A DNA stretch of 64,000 nt from Embiotoca jacksoni (GCA_022577435.1 JAKOON010000028.1:5690571-5754570); one strand, 5' to 3'. Counted from the stretch's first letter, positions 1 to 12,414 are shown. The notes: generated by a model not told the origin, from the letters alone. Translations and numbers: made by a program.

Positions 1-1049
1 GAAAATGATGGCCATTATAAGTGACACCTTGTTCGGTGGCTGTGTCACAGATACTGAAACATGGAGCAATTGTAATGTATGAGAAACCACATTTCCTGTC
101 ATTTTGCTGGCGTGTGGGAAACTGCCTTTTCCTAGCTTGGTGGGAGTCAGTGTTGGTGCTTACAGGAAAACCACGGCCTAACCTGCAGTATTGTGTGAAA
201 AGAACTGAAATGCTAATGCACTTCAAAGTGCTCCATTGTGGTGGATGGAGATCAATGGAAACCAACTTTAAATTTCATGTGTCAGTCAACCTGCTTCAGC
301 TTGCTGAAGGTACATTCTGGATCATACATGCTGAAATGACTTCTCCGTCAATAGTTATGATTAAGGTGTCATGTAGCCGACATGGTTTGTTTACCTCAGT
401 GTTTTATTCAATTATTCAACCATATTTTAATTTTTATTATAGTCTGGGGATGTAGTAATACAGGAAGCAGCTACTCGAGTCCTGTAGCTAAATAGCAATG
501 TTTATTTATAGATTTTACATGAACTGAATTGATTTCCTGTATGCAATTATCTCCCAGCCTGCAGGATTATTGTAAAACACTAAGTGATTTCTAAATTGTG
601 TTCAGTGGACAAGGGAGCATTTATCATGTTGAAAAGATTCCTGCCTTCCACGCTCTCCCATTATAATGGATATTTTGAGATGAGGCGGCCTTTTACAATG
701 ATGTCTCCCGTACTTTCTATCTCCTCTGCCAGAAATTTATGATGCTTCTCCTGAGCGCTCCATGAGATATTGCTTGTGTATGAAAAGTCCGTTTGCCTTC
801 ATCCTTGAGTGTCTGAGCAGATGTCCAGCTGCATTTCCATTAAAAGCTATGTTGGGCCTCTGACACTTTCTTTGTCAATTTAATTTTCTCCCAAATCCCA
901 GTTTTTACAAAGGATGGACTCCTGGCTTCTTTTACCCAGTGACTGTTATTCACTTTTATGTGGCAGTTACTCACAAAGTCAGTGATTCAGCAAAAATGGT
1001 GAAATAAAATGATAGTAACTTACAATGCCTTACAGCCCTGGACAAAATA
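1..1049. other. unassigned non-coding DNA
   Basis: No recognised repeat or supported exon. A 144-codon open frame at 21-455 on plus has no domain, composition or splice support and is taken as chance. The part from about 640 to 880 is of balanced composition and free of simple repeats, so it could be conserved regulatory DNA, but that cannot be judged from one genome. Confidence 0.5.
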
Positions 1050-1064
1050 CCCCCCCCCCCCCCC
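1050..1064. repeat. poly-C tract
   Basis: An uninterrupted run of 15 C, seen directly. Such runs are prone to length error in assemblies. Confidence 0.95.
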
Positions 1065-1270
1065 AGTGCTTTAATATTAAAGGGTAACTTTGATCATGTC
1101 ATTTTTGAACTACCTGGCAGCGTGGCCACTGTCTGAATCCCACCACACACCCTGTTTTATGAAGATGTCAACAGTGATCCAAGTAATCATTTACTACTCA
1201 GGGTCTGCAGACCTCCTCGCTGGAGGACAGAGCACTCAGAAATGGAGTCGTTAGAAGATAAAAAGCTTAC

Positions 1271-1320
1271 CTTCCCCGGGGTGACAGGATAGCCTTTGAG
1301 GGCGACAGACCCATCCATCA
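1271..1320 (-). CDS. candidate first coding exon, minus strand, unknown product
   Basis: On the minus strand a 50-base segment lies between an AG acceptor (1322-1321) and a strong donor, GGGGAAG followed by GTAAGC (GT at 1270-1269). It contains an ATG at 1318-1316 in good Kozak context (G at -3 and +4), then an open frame MDGSVALKGYPVTPGK ending in phase 0 at the donor. The codon before the ATG region is a stop in the same frame two codons further upstream, so this ATG would be the true start if the exon is real. The acceptor has a mediocre pyrimidine tract, so the exon may instead extend upstream as 5' UTR. The gene would continue past base 1, outside the window. I do not recognise the peptide. 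Short spliced frames of this quality can occur by chance in 64 kb. Confidence 0.33.
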
Positions 1321-1399
1321 CTGTTCACATACAAAATATTGTAGCCTCAAACAGGTGTCTTCGACAGAAACAAAAGCTTCCTGCTGTACAGTATCGGCA

Positions 1400-2370
1400 G
1401 AGGCCAGTGCTTCCACTAGCTGTCTGCATAACAAGCTTTTATTTGGAATTAATTACTTTAACTATACATTTCCCACTATGCATTTAGCATAGTTTAACCT
1501 TTTCATACTATTTTTTTTTTTATATCTTAGCCCTGTTCTGATTTTACAGATAGTCGGCTTGTTCTTTAAATAAACACTTTAACATATCTGAAAAAGTAGA
1601 ACAGCACATCTGCTACTAAAAGAGAGATTTTGCTCTCATGCCATTTACGATAACTTTATAAACATTTGTTGTCCAGGATCAATCAAAGAACAAACTACCT
1701 CAGAAACAGTGCTAAACATGGCATTAGCATTCACATGCTTTCAACCAGGTAGATAACTAACAGTAAACAGGACTACAATCTTTGAAATGGAAATCTTTCA
1801 ATCACAGTTTCAATATTCAGTGTTCAAAAACTACTTGCTTCTCAAACCAGAATGACCTAATTAACCTATTCCATCCTGGAGGTCCCTGTACTGGGAGTAG
1901 TCTGTTTCTGTTATAATAATGCAGCCAGCACTATTTTTCAAAGGTTAACAAGGTCAGCACATTCACTGATCAGGCTGCCTGTGATGAAAATCAATGTAAA
2001 ATTGCTGTTTTTCTGTTACATCAAATTAAGTAGAGGTGCAGTTGCGAATTCTTTGAACAGGTTTAATAGTATAAGTGTCACAGACTCATTGTTCAATGGT
2101 TGTTACTTACACTCCGATTTAGTTTTGATTAGAAGTAAAAATGCCCATTTTTGCTGTTGTTTTTATGAAATCCCTATCTCGCCTGGTGATGAACACGCAG
2201 ATTTGTTGGTACTTTGAACATTTTCCCAAGTGTCTCTGAGCCATAGAGTCCAAGATTATTCATTTTGGCCTCACAGATGTGGAGCTGTTTCTGAGCGAAT
2301 TTGGGGTTGTTTTTTTAAGTGGAAATTTCTAATTTTCTTTGGGTGTAATGGGTTGATACTTTCTGTGAAA
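1400..2370. other. unassigned non-coding DNA
   Basis: AT-rich sequence with short T runs and no recognisable element or exon. Small open frames here have no supporting features. Confidence 0.5.
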
Positions 2371-2650
2371 GATTTGAGACTTGAAATTAACCTGGATGAT
2401 TTGAGACTTGAGTTTGATTTTTCTTTCGTTGACTTTGAAAACTTAAATTGGATTGTTTCATTACTTAAGATTTGGCGAAGACTTTGGATGAGTTTAAATT
2501 TGACTTGGAATTGTTCAGATTACTTTAGACTTGACTTTGATTTATCTTTCATGATTTAAGACATGGCTTGGATTTATTTTTGGATGATTTGAGAGATTAG
2601 TTGCAAGACTCTAGATTTGGTTTGGGTTTATCCCACAACTTTAAACTTGC
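2371..2650 (+). repeat. decayed ACTTG/GATTTGAGACTTG minisatellite
   Basis: Variants of GATTTGAGACTTGA recur through this stretch (near 2371, 2398, 2466, 2494, 2521, 2558 and 2586) with irregular spacing. This explains the repetitive DLRLE-type reading frame seen here, which is not a gene. The pattern resembles the GACTTG-rich minisatellites common in fish genomes, heavily mutated. The family match is from memory; the internal repetition is visible directly. Confidence 0.55.
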
Positions 2651-2659
2651 CTTTCTTAT

Positions 2660-5056
2660 GTTTATACATATATTTTTACATTATATTTTTCAATGGAAAG
2701 CACATTGAGCTTAACTGTAATAATGTGCTTGATAGATAAAATTACCATTGGACCTATTTTAGATGACGTGAGACTTTGCTCGAATTCAAAATAGCTGCCT
2801 TACAGTGTCTTTAGATAAGTACTTGTGTACCCTGGTCAGATATACTGTATATTTCAAAGCACATTGATACTGTTTGGCAGTCACTGATGCTGACAGAAGC
2901 TCCTCTGAATTTAAAGCAACACATTGAAAATAAGTAAATCTTAGCAAATGCACAAGGCAGTGATATTCATCCTAATATTCTCCACCATCTGATAAGTATT
3001 CTGCTCCAGTTCTACAAGTCAATTTAAGAAGCTCAAACTGTCAATGTATAACTTGATACCTCAATTACTACACTGAATTAGTGCCAGCATTCCCTCTGAA
3101 CTCTGCAACTGGCTGAAAAAAACTCATTCCAATTCCTTACATACACTCTGTACCATTCATAATTAATTATTCTTGCTGTTGAATATACTGAACCTAAATC
3201 AGACTGAATTTGCTGGTAATTTACTTTTTGTTTATCCTCTCAGCTACTGTCACAATGGAGAGCTACAGTACCTTTGTAATGATAAGTAGTGCCTCTCTTA
3301 CTATTTCAAATGTATTGCACGGAATTTAGTTATGACATTAAAATACAAGTTTGTTTTACAGTTTGACAGATAATATCAAGAATGTTTAAGCTTAAAATGA
3401 GTAATATACTTGTTTAGATTGAAACATTTTTAGTTTTGAAACCACATAAAATTATGCACTGTGCTGAAATGGAAAATATTCCCTCCAGTTTGTCTTTATT
3501 AGATGCCATGGTGGACTACTAATTGCTCAATCAACACAGGAAAAACAGGTCTGTTCATCTGGGTCCTCTGAATCTAAGCCAAGCCTCTTGTTACATTTGT
3601 ACATGCCTCACGCCTGAATTAATTTGGTAATAAGACATCACTGTGGCATGCAAATATGTTTTGGATCTATTCGTGTTATAAAACGATTTATAAAAACATG
3701 GATATTTACTCTTATAATTAACCTACTGTTTGAGTTATTTATTTTTAGTCACGTTAGTTTTCACTACATGTCATTAGCTGGTTTTATTAACTAATACTTG
3801 TTCAAGTCTGTTCATTATAATGACTTGGTCTGAATTACATATGAAACAGATTTTAATGTCAAGCAGTCAGACTTTAACACTTTGTTTTCACCTTGCTGAT
3901 CAAGATTTTCTAGACTTGGAGTTGAAGCAACACCTTAAAAACGATTTAAAAAATATATATACTTATTGTTCACCTTACAAGTTAACTTTAGAACTTATAA
4001 AACACGTCTGTTTTGGTGGCACAGCCTTATTCGGTCTGGTGTGACCAGTTGCTTTTGGTGGCTAAAGTTGCAAATATTAGCTAAATGTTGTGTAACGTAC
4101 GATTAAAATATGTTCAGGCTCATTGAAAACAAGATACTTCTGTATACTCATCTCATTTACTTTTATCTCTTTGAAGCAACTTTGATGACTTCTAATTTAG
4201 CATTCACAGAACTTCATCCTTCTGTGTTTAATCATCTAAAAAGCTATAATGCCTTCGACTACTTGTTGACATTTTTGACTGACAACACATACCCATATTC
4301 AGACAGTAACAGCTCCACACCTGTGAGTTCTAAATGTGCAACCTTGGGCTCTATGGATCTGAGACACTTGGGGCAAAGTCTCCAATTCTGCATGTCTTAA
4401 GGCCAAAGGGAGAATAGAAAAAGTCTCGTTTAAAATAAGACCATTTTTACTGCTACCTAAATAAAACTATGAATTAGAGTTTAAATAAAACCACGACAGT
4501 GTGTACGTTGACAAGCTCCACACAGACACTCTAGCAAAACATATTGGGTAGAGGGTCAAATGTATGATACACCGATGCAGAAACCATCAACTTGTATTTA
4601 CTCTGACTGCAATAAACAGCTTTAGTGCTGCTGTCATTCATCTGTCTTCATGAGGTGGTGTGGAGTAAGAATGAATGTCATGTTGGAATGCAGGGTACAT
4701 AAAATCCATTAAGACTGTTCAGATTTAAATTGTGACCACATTTTTTTAATGAGTCACAAAATATCAGAAATGGCACTATTCCTCTACTGTGGGAACACAG
4801 CCAAAAAGAGGAGCTGGCTTTCTGTCATCTGTATATTTAAACTGTGACTTTCATTGACCTTTCTCTGTGACCACTGAGTAGGAGCAGCACCAGCAAATCT
4901 GTGTCCCAGCTGACAGTAGCCCACTAATAAAGTCACAGTGGAGGGGCTTATTATAAAGGAGGGCCAGATGGACTATGCTTAAGATGGCAAACATGCAAGC
5001 ACCTCACTGTAATTGGTAAACCCACATTGAACTGTTAGGATTGTATTTCATCTATG
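2660..5056. other. unassigned AT-rich non-coding DNA
   Basis: No recognisable transposon, RNA gene or exon with convincing splice sites. Open frames at 3820-4044 and 4110-4400 lack any domain and are probably random. Confidence 0.5.
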
Positions 5057-5077
5057 AAAAAAAAAAAAAAAAAAAAA
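5057..5077 (+). repeat. poly-A tract
   Basis: A run of 21 A, seen directly. It could be a retroposon tail, but no 3' end signal or recognisable element precedes it. Confidence 0.9.
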
Positions 5078-5079
5078 TC

Positions 5080-6361
5080 ACAAATATGGGTATAGCAGAA
5101 GTGTCTAAGGAAGTTCCTTGGCCTTAGAGCCATCTTGATAGTGGTCAAAAATGAATCTCACAATTACCACATTCCCTAATGAGTTGCAAGTTCATTTGTG
5201 CTTTGCTATCCCTGCACAGAAACCTGTTGAAATAACTTGATTGATCGTGAGTGTGAGTAAGTGTGAGGAGATCACATGCATGTAGAGACAGAGTAAGAAA
5301 CTGGTAATGGTCTACCATCGACTGATGGCAGTTTAGTTGAAAATTAGAGCAACAATTAAAAAGTGATGCTTTATTAACAATTCAACAGCCACCTTGAAGT
5401 TCGTCGGTAAATAATTGACACATTCCCTCTGGTTTAGAATTTCTAATTCAAATCCTTAAATCTCGTTTAACATTCTGTAAGCTTAATGTGTGTATTTCAA
5501 ACAATAAAAAGGCCAAAGTTTTGAACCTTAAGCAAAATGTTGTCTGGTACAGCTCGGCCAAAGATATGAGTGAGACCCCCACAAGTCTTCAGACATTGCT
5601 TCCTTCCCAGGCTACATGCTGATCGGGTGTAGAAGTTCCTCAAAGTGTTTTCCACCATCCGACAATATCCCCAGTCCCAGCCAGCAGTCATCCCTGCCAT
5701 CACCCAAGCATCTGCTCTATTTACAAAACAAAAATTGTAGAGTGGTGTACACATAGCGGCAAATAATGATTGATTAGTTGGCTGGCCATTTTTTTTTTTT
5801 ATTAGCTTATTATTTTGTCCAAATAATGAAAGTCAATTTTGAAAATGCTTGTTATAATGGCAAACAGATTCCTTTGACAAAGAAAGCATAAATGAATCAT
5901 ATTTGAGAAGCTTAAAATGGCAAATATTTGACATATCTGCTGAAAATAAACGGCAAAGGAATACATGAACCATTTTTAGATCATATTTACTGCTCATATT
6001 TGTACTGATAAACCTACACCTAATACATAAAACTAACAGTTACTACCAGCATCTTTTGCAAAAAAATAAAAAAAAAATTGGTTAAAAATAACATTTGGAT
6101 GGAAAGTTACCGAATGCACAGTAGATAAGAACTGATGCACTTTTATTGTGTAGCACCTAAAAAAGCTAAACAGAACCTATAACTCATCCTACTACTTAGA
6201 TGTCTTGGACATTTTAGACCTATGCAGGCAATACAATCAAATATGCACTGTGTAAAGCAGTGACAGCTGTTTTAAGATCTAAAAATGCTTAATCTAAATC
6301 TAAAAATCAAATACATTTTCTACAAGTGAAAACAAGCTGTTCAAAATTGACCACTAGAATC
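5080..6361. other. unassigned non-coding DNA
   Basis: AT-rich unique-looking DNA with short A and T runs. No element or exon could be supported. Confidence 0.5.
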
Positions 6362-6369
6362 CTTTAAAT

Positions 6370-6649
6370 CAGAGGTCTTCAACAGGGGGTCTGTGACATT
6401 TTTGGTTGATTAGAAAATTCATTAAAAAAAAAAAAAACATTTCCACAAATTTAAATGTCTTTAAATACACATTAACATGAATCCAACATATTGTAGCGAA
6501 TGGATAAATGGAGGCAGAAGATGTTATCTTTCAGTCAGAAAGTTTAATATAAAACATTTTTTTTAATACAATATATATAGTAGGGGGTCCCTGCTCCATC
6601 TCTCTATCAGTTTGGGGGTCCTTGGCCTGAAAAACGTTGAAGACCCCTG
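6370..6649. mobile_element. hAT-type non-autonomous transposon (MITE)
   Basis: The ends are imperfect terminal inverted repeats: CAGAGGTCTTCAAC at 6370 and the complement of CAGGGGTCTTCAAC at 6649. Further inward both halves carry GGGGGTC-type motifs. It is bounded by an 8-bp target duplication, CTTTAAAT at 6362-6369 and CTTTAAAG at 6650-6657 (7 of 8 identical). CAGRGG termini with 8-bp duplications are the hallmark of hAT elements. At 280 bp, with an A-rich centre and no ORF, it cannot encode a transposase. Confidence 0.85.
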
Positions 6650-6872
6650 CTTTAAAGAACATGGAACTTATGAATGAGATGACGTGAAAACACACAGTTG
6701 CCGAGGTGCATCATGTGTCAGGCATCAATTGCCACCCCGAGAACCAGGACACATAAAGACCGCACACAGCATGGAAAAAAAACCCGATATGATGGATACG
6801 TTTCCCACTGTCCCGGTAATAACAGCATTGTGGGTCATACAGCTCGGGATATTTCTCGACCTCGGAAACTAG

Positions 6873-7046
6873 ACTCTCCTCATCCATTGGAAAACTGCGA
6901 CAGACAGCAGTGAGGAGGTTGAGCTGTCCAAGAGCGGAGTGAAAGATGATCTGCTACGGGAGCTGGGAAATACAAAAAAGCCTTTTCTCTGGGAGAAAAG
7001 GTTTTTTTCCAGGCGCAATGACTCAGGAAATAGGACAGTGGCGTGA
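6873..7046 (+). other. short open frame in GC-richer block, unknown
   Basis: An open frame of 57 codons runs between stops at 6870 and 7044. It reads lysine- and arginine-rich (for example KKPFLWEKRFFSRRND) and lies in a block with more GC and CpG than its surroundings. There is no ATG near the start and no good acceptor, and the minus strand is also open here for 71 codons. A hairpin at 6974-7008 lies inside. I do not recognise the peptide; it may be a chance frame in a slightly GC-rich patch. Confidence 0.15.
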
Positions 7047-7049
7047 AGT

Positions 7050-8589
7050 GGCGCTGGGCGTTGCGTCCTTGCGTGCCTGGCCACCGCTGGTGTGGGGGAT
7101 TACATAAAAAAAATGTTACAGTTCCTATATTTGACCATATTGTTTTGACTGATATTGTAACAAGATCAAATTAATATAGATAAGTGTACATTAATATACA
7201 TACACAATTAATATACACAAGTGATCAGGTTCCAGTATGACATACTTCATAAACTACGTACAGGGCATAGATACCTCTGTATTCACAGTGGGACATTATG
7301 CATATTTACTGGTATGAGAATGAATGTTGCCAAACCTCCACAGTCACGGCATTGTCCTCTCACCTGCATTAGTCACAGCTTGTGCTGGGGAGGAGGCTAA
7401 ATTTGGAAATTGTACCTTCTCATGATTTAATGAAGCACACGAAGCCCAAGTTGCATAGAAACCACATTCGTCCTGGCTTTCAGACCTTGGATTAAGTGTT
7501 CAAGGAGACAAGAGGTCTAGTGGGATCTTAACTCTCACTGTAGGGGAGGGAGGGGGAGGAAGTCGTGAGTTCTCATTTCCATAGATGATTTGTCTGGTGA
7601 TGGGGTTTGGTGGGAGTTGATAGTGAGAGCAGTAGAAGGTCATTTCTGAAGTGCGGCTCAAAGATTGTTCTGGGATTCCCAAGATGAAAAAAAAGAGGAT
7701 GTCTATGACTTGTTTTACGCTCAAAAACCTCCAAAATGAGGAGGTCCGTGATCTATGAGTGCAGGAAAAACAACATCGAGTGTGTCAACAGGCCATTCTG
7801 TGCACAAGCATAAACTGGGGAATCCTCTGCTTTCCCTCCTCGCTTTGTTTCCCATAGATTTATGCTCACTAATCAAAACAAATCAGGATGGCATTCTTCA
7901 TGTTGACAGCGCATAGCACTCCAGAGAGTTCAGTCATTTGATCTGGATGGCTGGCTCTCCCTTGCATCGGCCTGTTGCTTGTAGCAAGGGGCTCACAAAT
8001 CTCATTGTATTAACACGGGCTTGGCTGAGAAAGGAGATTTAGGCCTCAGAGCTGAATCCACTATTCACTGTCTGGATGAGAACCGTAGCCTACACAGTGT
8101 TTAGGCTTATAGTAGCCCCTTTGGAGAGATGATGGTCTGAGAAGAGGAAACAATATGTATGACTGTGTCCTCAGTGACTGTGGTATAACTGCATTTAAAG
8201 AGTGTATCACAGTGCATACATATCAGCTGTTCATAAGTTCACTCTAGTACTATAGGGTATTAACTAGATTGCTCCTTTACTTGACTTTATTGAGATTGGT
8301 TGCAGCACTATGACCACTTTAAATTAGGTGGAGACCAATTATTTACTAAATATTTTTGTTCTAGTGGCTGTAACTGTTGTGTAGCTTATTAAACCAAATG
8401 TCAAAGCTAACATTATCTTAAATACAGCCAAAGTATCTCTGACAACTTGACAAGTTCCTTTTAATATTGATGTCTTAAAAAAATGTGCACATGAAACAGC
8501 AGAGAAGTTATCTTCAACACAACACGTGCTCACTGAAACCTTTCACCGGCAACCAGTCACTTCGTCAATTAACCACAGCGAGGTTTTGT
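7050..8589. other. unassigned non-coding DNA
   Basis: No element recognised. Open frames at 7500-7724 and 8339-8533 on minus have no domain or splice support. Confidence 0.5.
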
Positions 8590-9287
8590 CGGTTGCCATT
8601 AATCAAACAGTCTTCCTCACACCGCCTAAACGCCCCGGTTTAGACTTAGAACCTGGTTTTTGGGAGGATGGATGTATCTTCCTTGTCCCTACATCATTCC
8701 GCACCTCAAACCATAGATAGACGTTTTTCAGCACATCTGGAAGGTATGCATCACTGTCATGTGCAATAGCTCTCGGTGGGTGCTTGCCATGCTGCGCCGC
8801 ATGGCCCGAGACAGTTTGGCCCTTTTCTGTTTTTAGGGCTAGGGATCCTCTGCAGCACACATCCCTTCGCAGTGATCCACATCTTCTGGTTGCAGTGTGT
8901 AGTGATGGTCTTGGAGACAGTGTCGTCATCCATGCACTTGCTGATGTAGCTGGTTACCAATGCCATGTTTTCTTCCAATTTGGTGAAGTCGCATTTGGTT
9001 GCAGCCTACCTGAGCATGTGCCAATCAGTGTGCTCAAAACATTCCTAAAGAACAGCGATGGCTCATGCTGGTCACGTTTTCACCAGTTTCAGAAACGGTT
9101 CGAAGCAGCTGATGAGATACCTTTGTGTTGGATTTGGCTTTACAGAGATGTGGTCTGAGTAGCCAAGGGGGAGAGCTTGGAACTGCCAAGTGTGAACCTG
9201 GAATGTCTGTGTAGCATCGACATGCTGATGAAATTAAGGGACAGCTGACCTGAGATTGGCATGGTTAAAATCTCCAGCGACAGTCTT
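8590..9287 (-). pseudogene. LINE ORF2 relic: endonuclease end and EN-RT linker
   Basis: Reading the minus strand, the relic opens near 9287 with GDFNHANL, the apurinic-type endonuclease motif of LINE ORF2 proteins. It continues through a stretch like the endonuclease-RT linker of fish L2/jockey-type LINEs: VTSYISKCMDD, a TVSKTIT segment, then a run that should be NQKPWMT but here reads NQKMWIT. Further along is a LWFEV/HP segment matching the linker's end. Several frameshifts and stops break it, so it is dead. The reverse-transcriptase domain is missing. A Tc1-type fragment abuts its upstream end. The clade assignment is from memory of fish LINE proteins. Confidence 0.75.
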
Positions 9288-9289
9288 TT

Positions 9290-9600
9290 ACAAACTTACT
9301 TGAGGACAAAAAAGACGAAGTGGTGCAGACTGTCATGGACTCCCCTCCACAGTCACCTGACCTCAACCTCATTGAACATTTATGGAGCACTTGAGGACTG
9401 AGAAAGCCGAACATTCCCAACATCACAAGAAGCTCTTTGGAACACTGTCAGATCCAGTAATGTCACTAATCAGGTTTTAAAGCAAACTTGTGGAATCCAT
9501 GCAGCTCCAGTGTTGCTGTCATTACCAAGTAAGGGGGGCAAACAAATACAAATATATTATATTTTAAAGATTGAACTTTTCCCTCAAAAGTATTGTCACT
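9290..9600 (+). pseudogene. Tc1/mariner transposase C-terminal relic
   Basis: The plus strand reads MDSPPQSPDLNLIEHLW, the hallmark of the Tc1/mariner catalytic core around the third acidic residue (consensus SPDLNPIE.LW, the E being catalytic). A stop follows, and after a frame change the text continues as a decayed Tc1 C-terminus (KPNIPNITS, then a cysteine- and valine-rich tail, then KGGK). The N-terminal DNA-binding region and first two catalytic aspartates are absent. The degraded downstream segment to about 9600 may include the old 3' inverted repeat. Confidence 0.8.
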
Positions 9601-9609
9601 GGCGGTCTT

Positions 9610-11439
9610 AGATTTTTAGAAATCATTGTATGAGAAACTGGACTTTGTCAACTGTGTTCTAATGTACCATCAAAGACTGTATTAATGAATGCATGTAACG
9701 GAGACATTGTCTTTTATCTTATATTGTGTGAGTCAAGCTAGCATCAAGTTGCATGGACATGACTTGTGCCTGACTTTGCTCTTTCAAATCCATATGCATT
9801 CCTCATCAGAGTCAAATGTTTTATACTTTAAATAAAAGAAGTGTCTGGAATAGCTGTGCTTAATTAGTTCATGGTCCGTGGATACTGTAAGTAATTAGAC
9901 TGACAGACTGTAATTCAGCCCTAAAGGTTATCTAGACATATATGTGCATCCAAATTGCATTAATTAGTAGCCAACCAGAGCATCAGCTGACCACATTAAT
10001 TTCACTTCACCATGTTTCTGCACACCATCTTATTCACAATTACTCTGTGATTTAATTGTCAAGTAAATCTTTTTGAGTTTGCTTGGTCTCTAATCCATCC
10101 AGACTGCATATATCTCTGCCAGTGTTTTAGCTTTTATTGTGGCCTGCTTTTCAATTAACAGGCTTCTGCTGCGTGTTCGTTCCACACAGCTGAGTTCTCG
10201 GAAGATATTATTTCGATGAATTAGTGATGACTGGATGCTAGAAATGTCAAATGGGCTGCATCAAAGCAAACCCATGGATATCGATCTCATGTTGAGATCT
10301 GAAAATGGTTACGAAAGACGATGACATTCAGAAGAGGGGCATCTGTTTTCTGCAACGGTATAGAAGCTGGAGGAGACAAAAAAAAACAACACATCAAAGT
10401 CAAAAGACCTTTTAAACTAATTAATTTGTCCTTTCTGGAAGGATTAACGCCTATGTGGTTTCCTGATTGGATTATTTTTAACATCTGTTTTATGAAACAC
10501 CATTTTTGTCGCTGGCTTCAGTAGCAGTGTGGATTAAACCCCACAGTGCCCCAGACATTGTAATAAGGTGTTCAAAATATAAATGTGACACATGGAAAAA
10601 GAATGGAGGTGGATAATTAAAGGTCCAAAATTACCCAGATTTATTTGTCCACCTGAGTGAACATTTGAGACAACAATAAAGTCTCACAAACATACAGTTA
10701 TTCTGTTGATCAGCACTGTGATTAGTGCATGTTTTTGCAGCTGAGCTTTGTTCAGACTCTCATAAATATATTTCAAATTCGTGAGATGTTCACAAAGTTT
10801 CTGAATATGCGGAATATGTCAGGCTGTATCACAGGGAAATGTGAATAACATGATGAGTAAGACAGCGAGATCATCTCAGCTTTTGATGTTAATGGTGTAG
10901 CCATCAAAAAACTTGATGTTTGTTTACTGTAGGATCTTATTTTATATTTCAACAAGCAGAAAATATAACATGTGACATTGTTATGGAGTGTGGAAAATGT
11001 TTTTTCAAAACTGTCTATCGACTAAATAATACATTTAAAAATCTGAGATTAAAGAGAAATTTCACATAAAACTCTCAAGTCGGCATTAATCATGACACAA
11101 GTCATTCACATTTAGTTCTTTTGATGATTTTAGAAGATTGATGCTTCATGTAGCACATGGTCTGGGCTTTGTTTGGGTCATCTTTACAGATGAATCACGT
11201 TTCATAGCTGTTGAAAGCTTTCTAATGAAAAAGTTTCATTACAAAAAGCACTATTGTGGCTCGTACTCAGCAACAACAACAGTTCCTTCGGAATACAAAA
11301 GAAGTTCAAGCTCATATCTGATGTAAGCCACCAGCGAGTGGAAGTAGGTGGAAGATAAAACCTGCTGGCATCAAGCCAATTACAAATCTGCAAAAAGAAA
11401 CAAAAAATGTGTCTCACAACACAACACCCCTAACAGGAC
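9610..11439. other. unassigned non-coding DNA
   Basis: No transposon recognised. The part 9930-10210 carries several homeodomain-core-like TTAATTA/ATTAATT motifs in otherwise balanced sequence and is a candidate regulatory element. Short open frames at 10287-10524 occur on both strands and are unsupported. Confidence 0.45.
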
Positions 11440-11800
11440 TAAAGGATAATTCAGGTTTATTTCAACCAATAGAATTCCCCACTAATGTCTCTGTGTCTCT
11501 ATGGGTCATGCCAGCTTGGCACTTATACAGTCATATGAAACAGTGTGTATCACAGCAATAAGCAATAGCTCCCTGAAGCTCTCCAAAAACAAGAAAAATA
11601 ATAACCCTAACATTTACACATAACAAAACTATTGTTATTTTTAAGGCTGACGGCATTTAGGGTTCTCAATTTAGGGATACCTGACATCTGACCAGGACAC
11701 CCTATATCTAAAGTGATGCTCATGACCCACAAAAGCTACAGTAGCCACCGTATTGGGAAATGCAGACACAATCAATTTGAGACTCATATTGTTCCCTAAT
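11440..11800. repeat. possible dispersed fish repeat
   Basis: The opening text, AAGGATAATTCAGGTTTATT, resembles the start of a dispersed element I recall from fish genomes. No inverted ends or target duplication could be confirmed, so the boundaries are approximate. Confidence 0.3.
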
Positions 11801-12414
11801 GAGCAAAGAAGAAGAACTTCCCTGATAATTATTAGGCTTTTAAAGATTGCTTTACTATGAAAGTAATTAAATGATGGATGTCAGTACATCCACTGGAACA
11901 AAGGAACTGTACTAGCTTCTGCATACATAATTTTCCAAAACATAAACCACAAAAACAAACCTTCTATAACTTATTGTTTCTTGTAAAAATCTACATCTGT
12001 TCACACAAACAGTTTTCTTTTCGCATGACATTTTTGAAAATACTTTGTTGAAAAAAACAAAACTGCTTTACTGATGTTAAAGCTCTACCATTTATTTAAG
12101 TCGTCTGTAACAACTGTTCTATCAGCAGTGCCAAACCACATTGGTGTTCACCCTGCATGAGTTTTTCCTTCTGGCACCTTCACTGAAGTATAACCCCACA
12201 GAGATCTGTTTAAATCACACAGATCTGCTGCTATTAATATGCTGTGAATGTTTTAATGGTATTGACCTGATTGATCAGGCTCCAGGAACACTGAGCTTTC
12301 TGTTTTCACGTTGCTTTCACTTTCTGTTGTAGGTATCAGGTGAATCAGTGAATCCATACATAAAACCATCTATTATAGGAAAACTAGCTGTATACTGTAC
12401 ATTTCTGCTGTCAG

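Noticed and set aside
21..455. 144-codon open frame on plus
   Set aside because: Longest of the first kilobase but with no domain, splice signals or coding-like composition; expected by chance in 64 kb.
2230..2559. 109-codon frame with DLRLE repeats
   Set aside because: Repetition comes from the decayed minisatellite, not from a protein repeat.
8784..9158. 124-codon frame on plus
   Set aside because: It is the antisense shadow of the minus-strand LINE relic.
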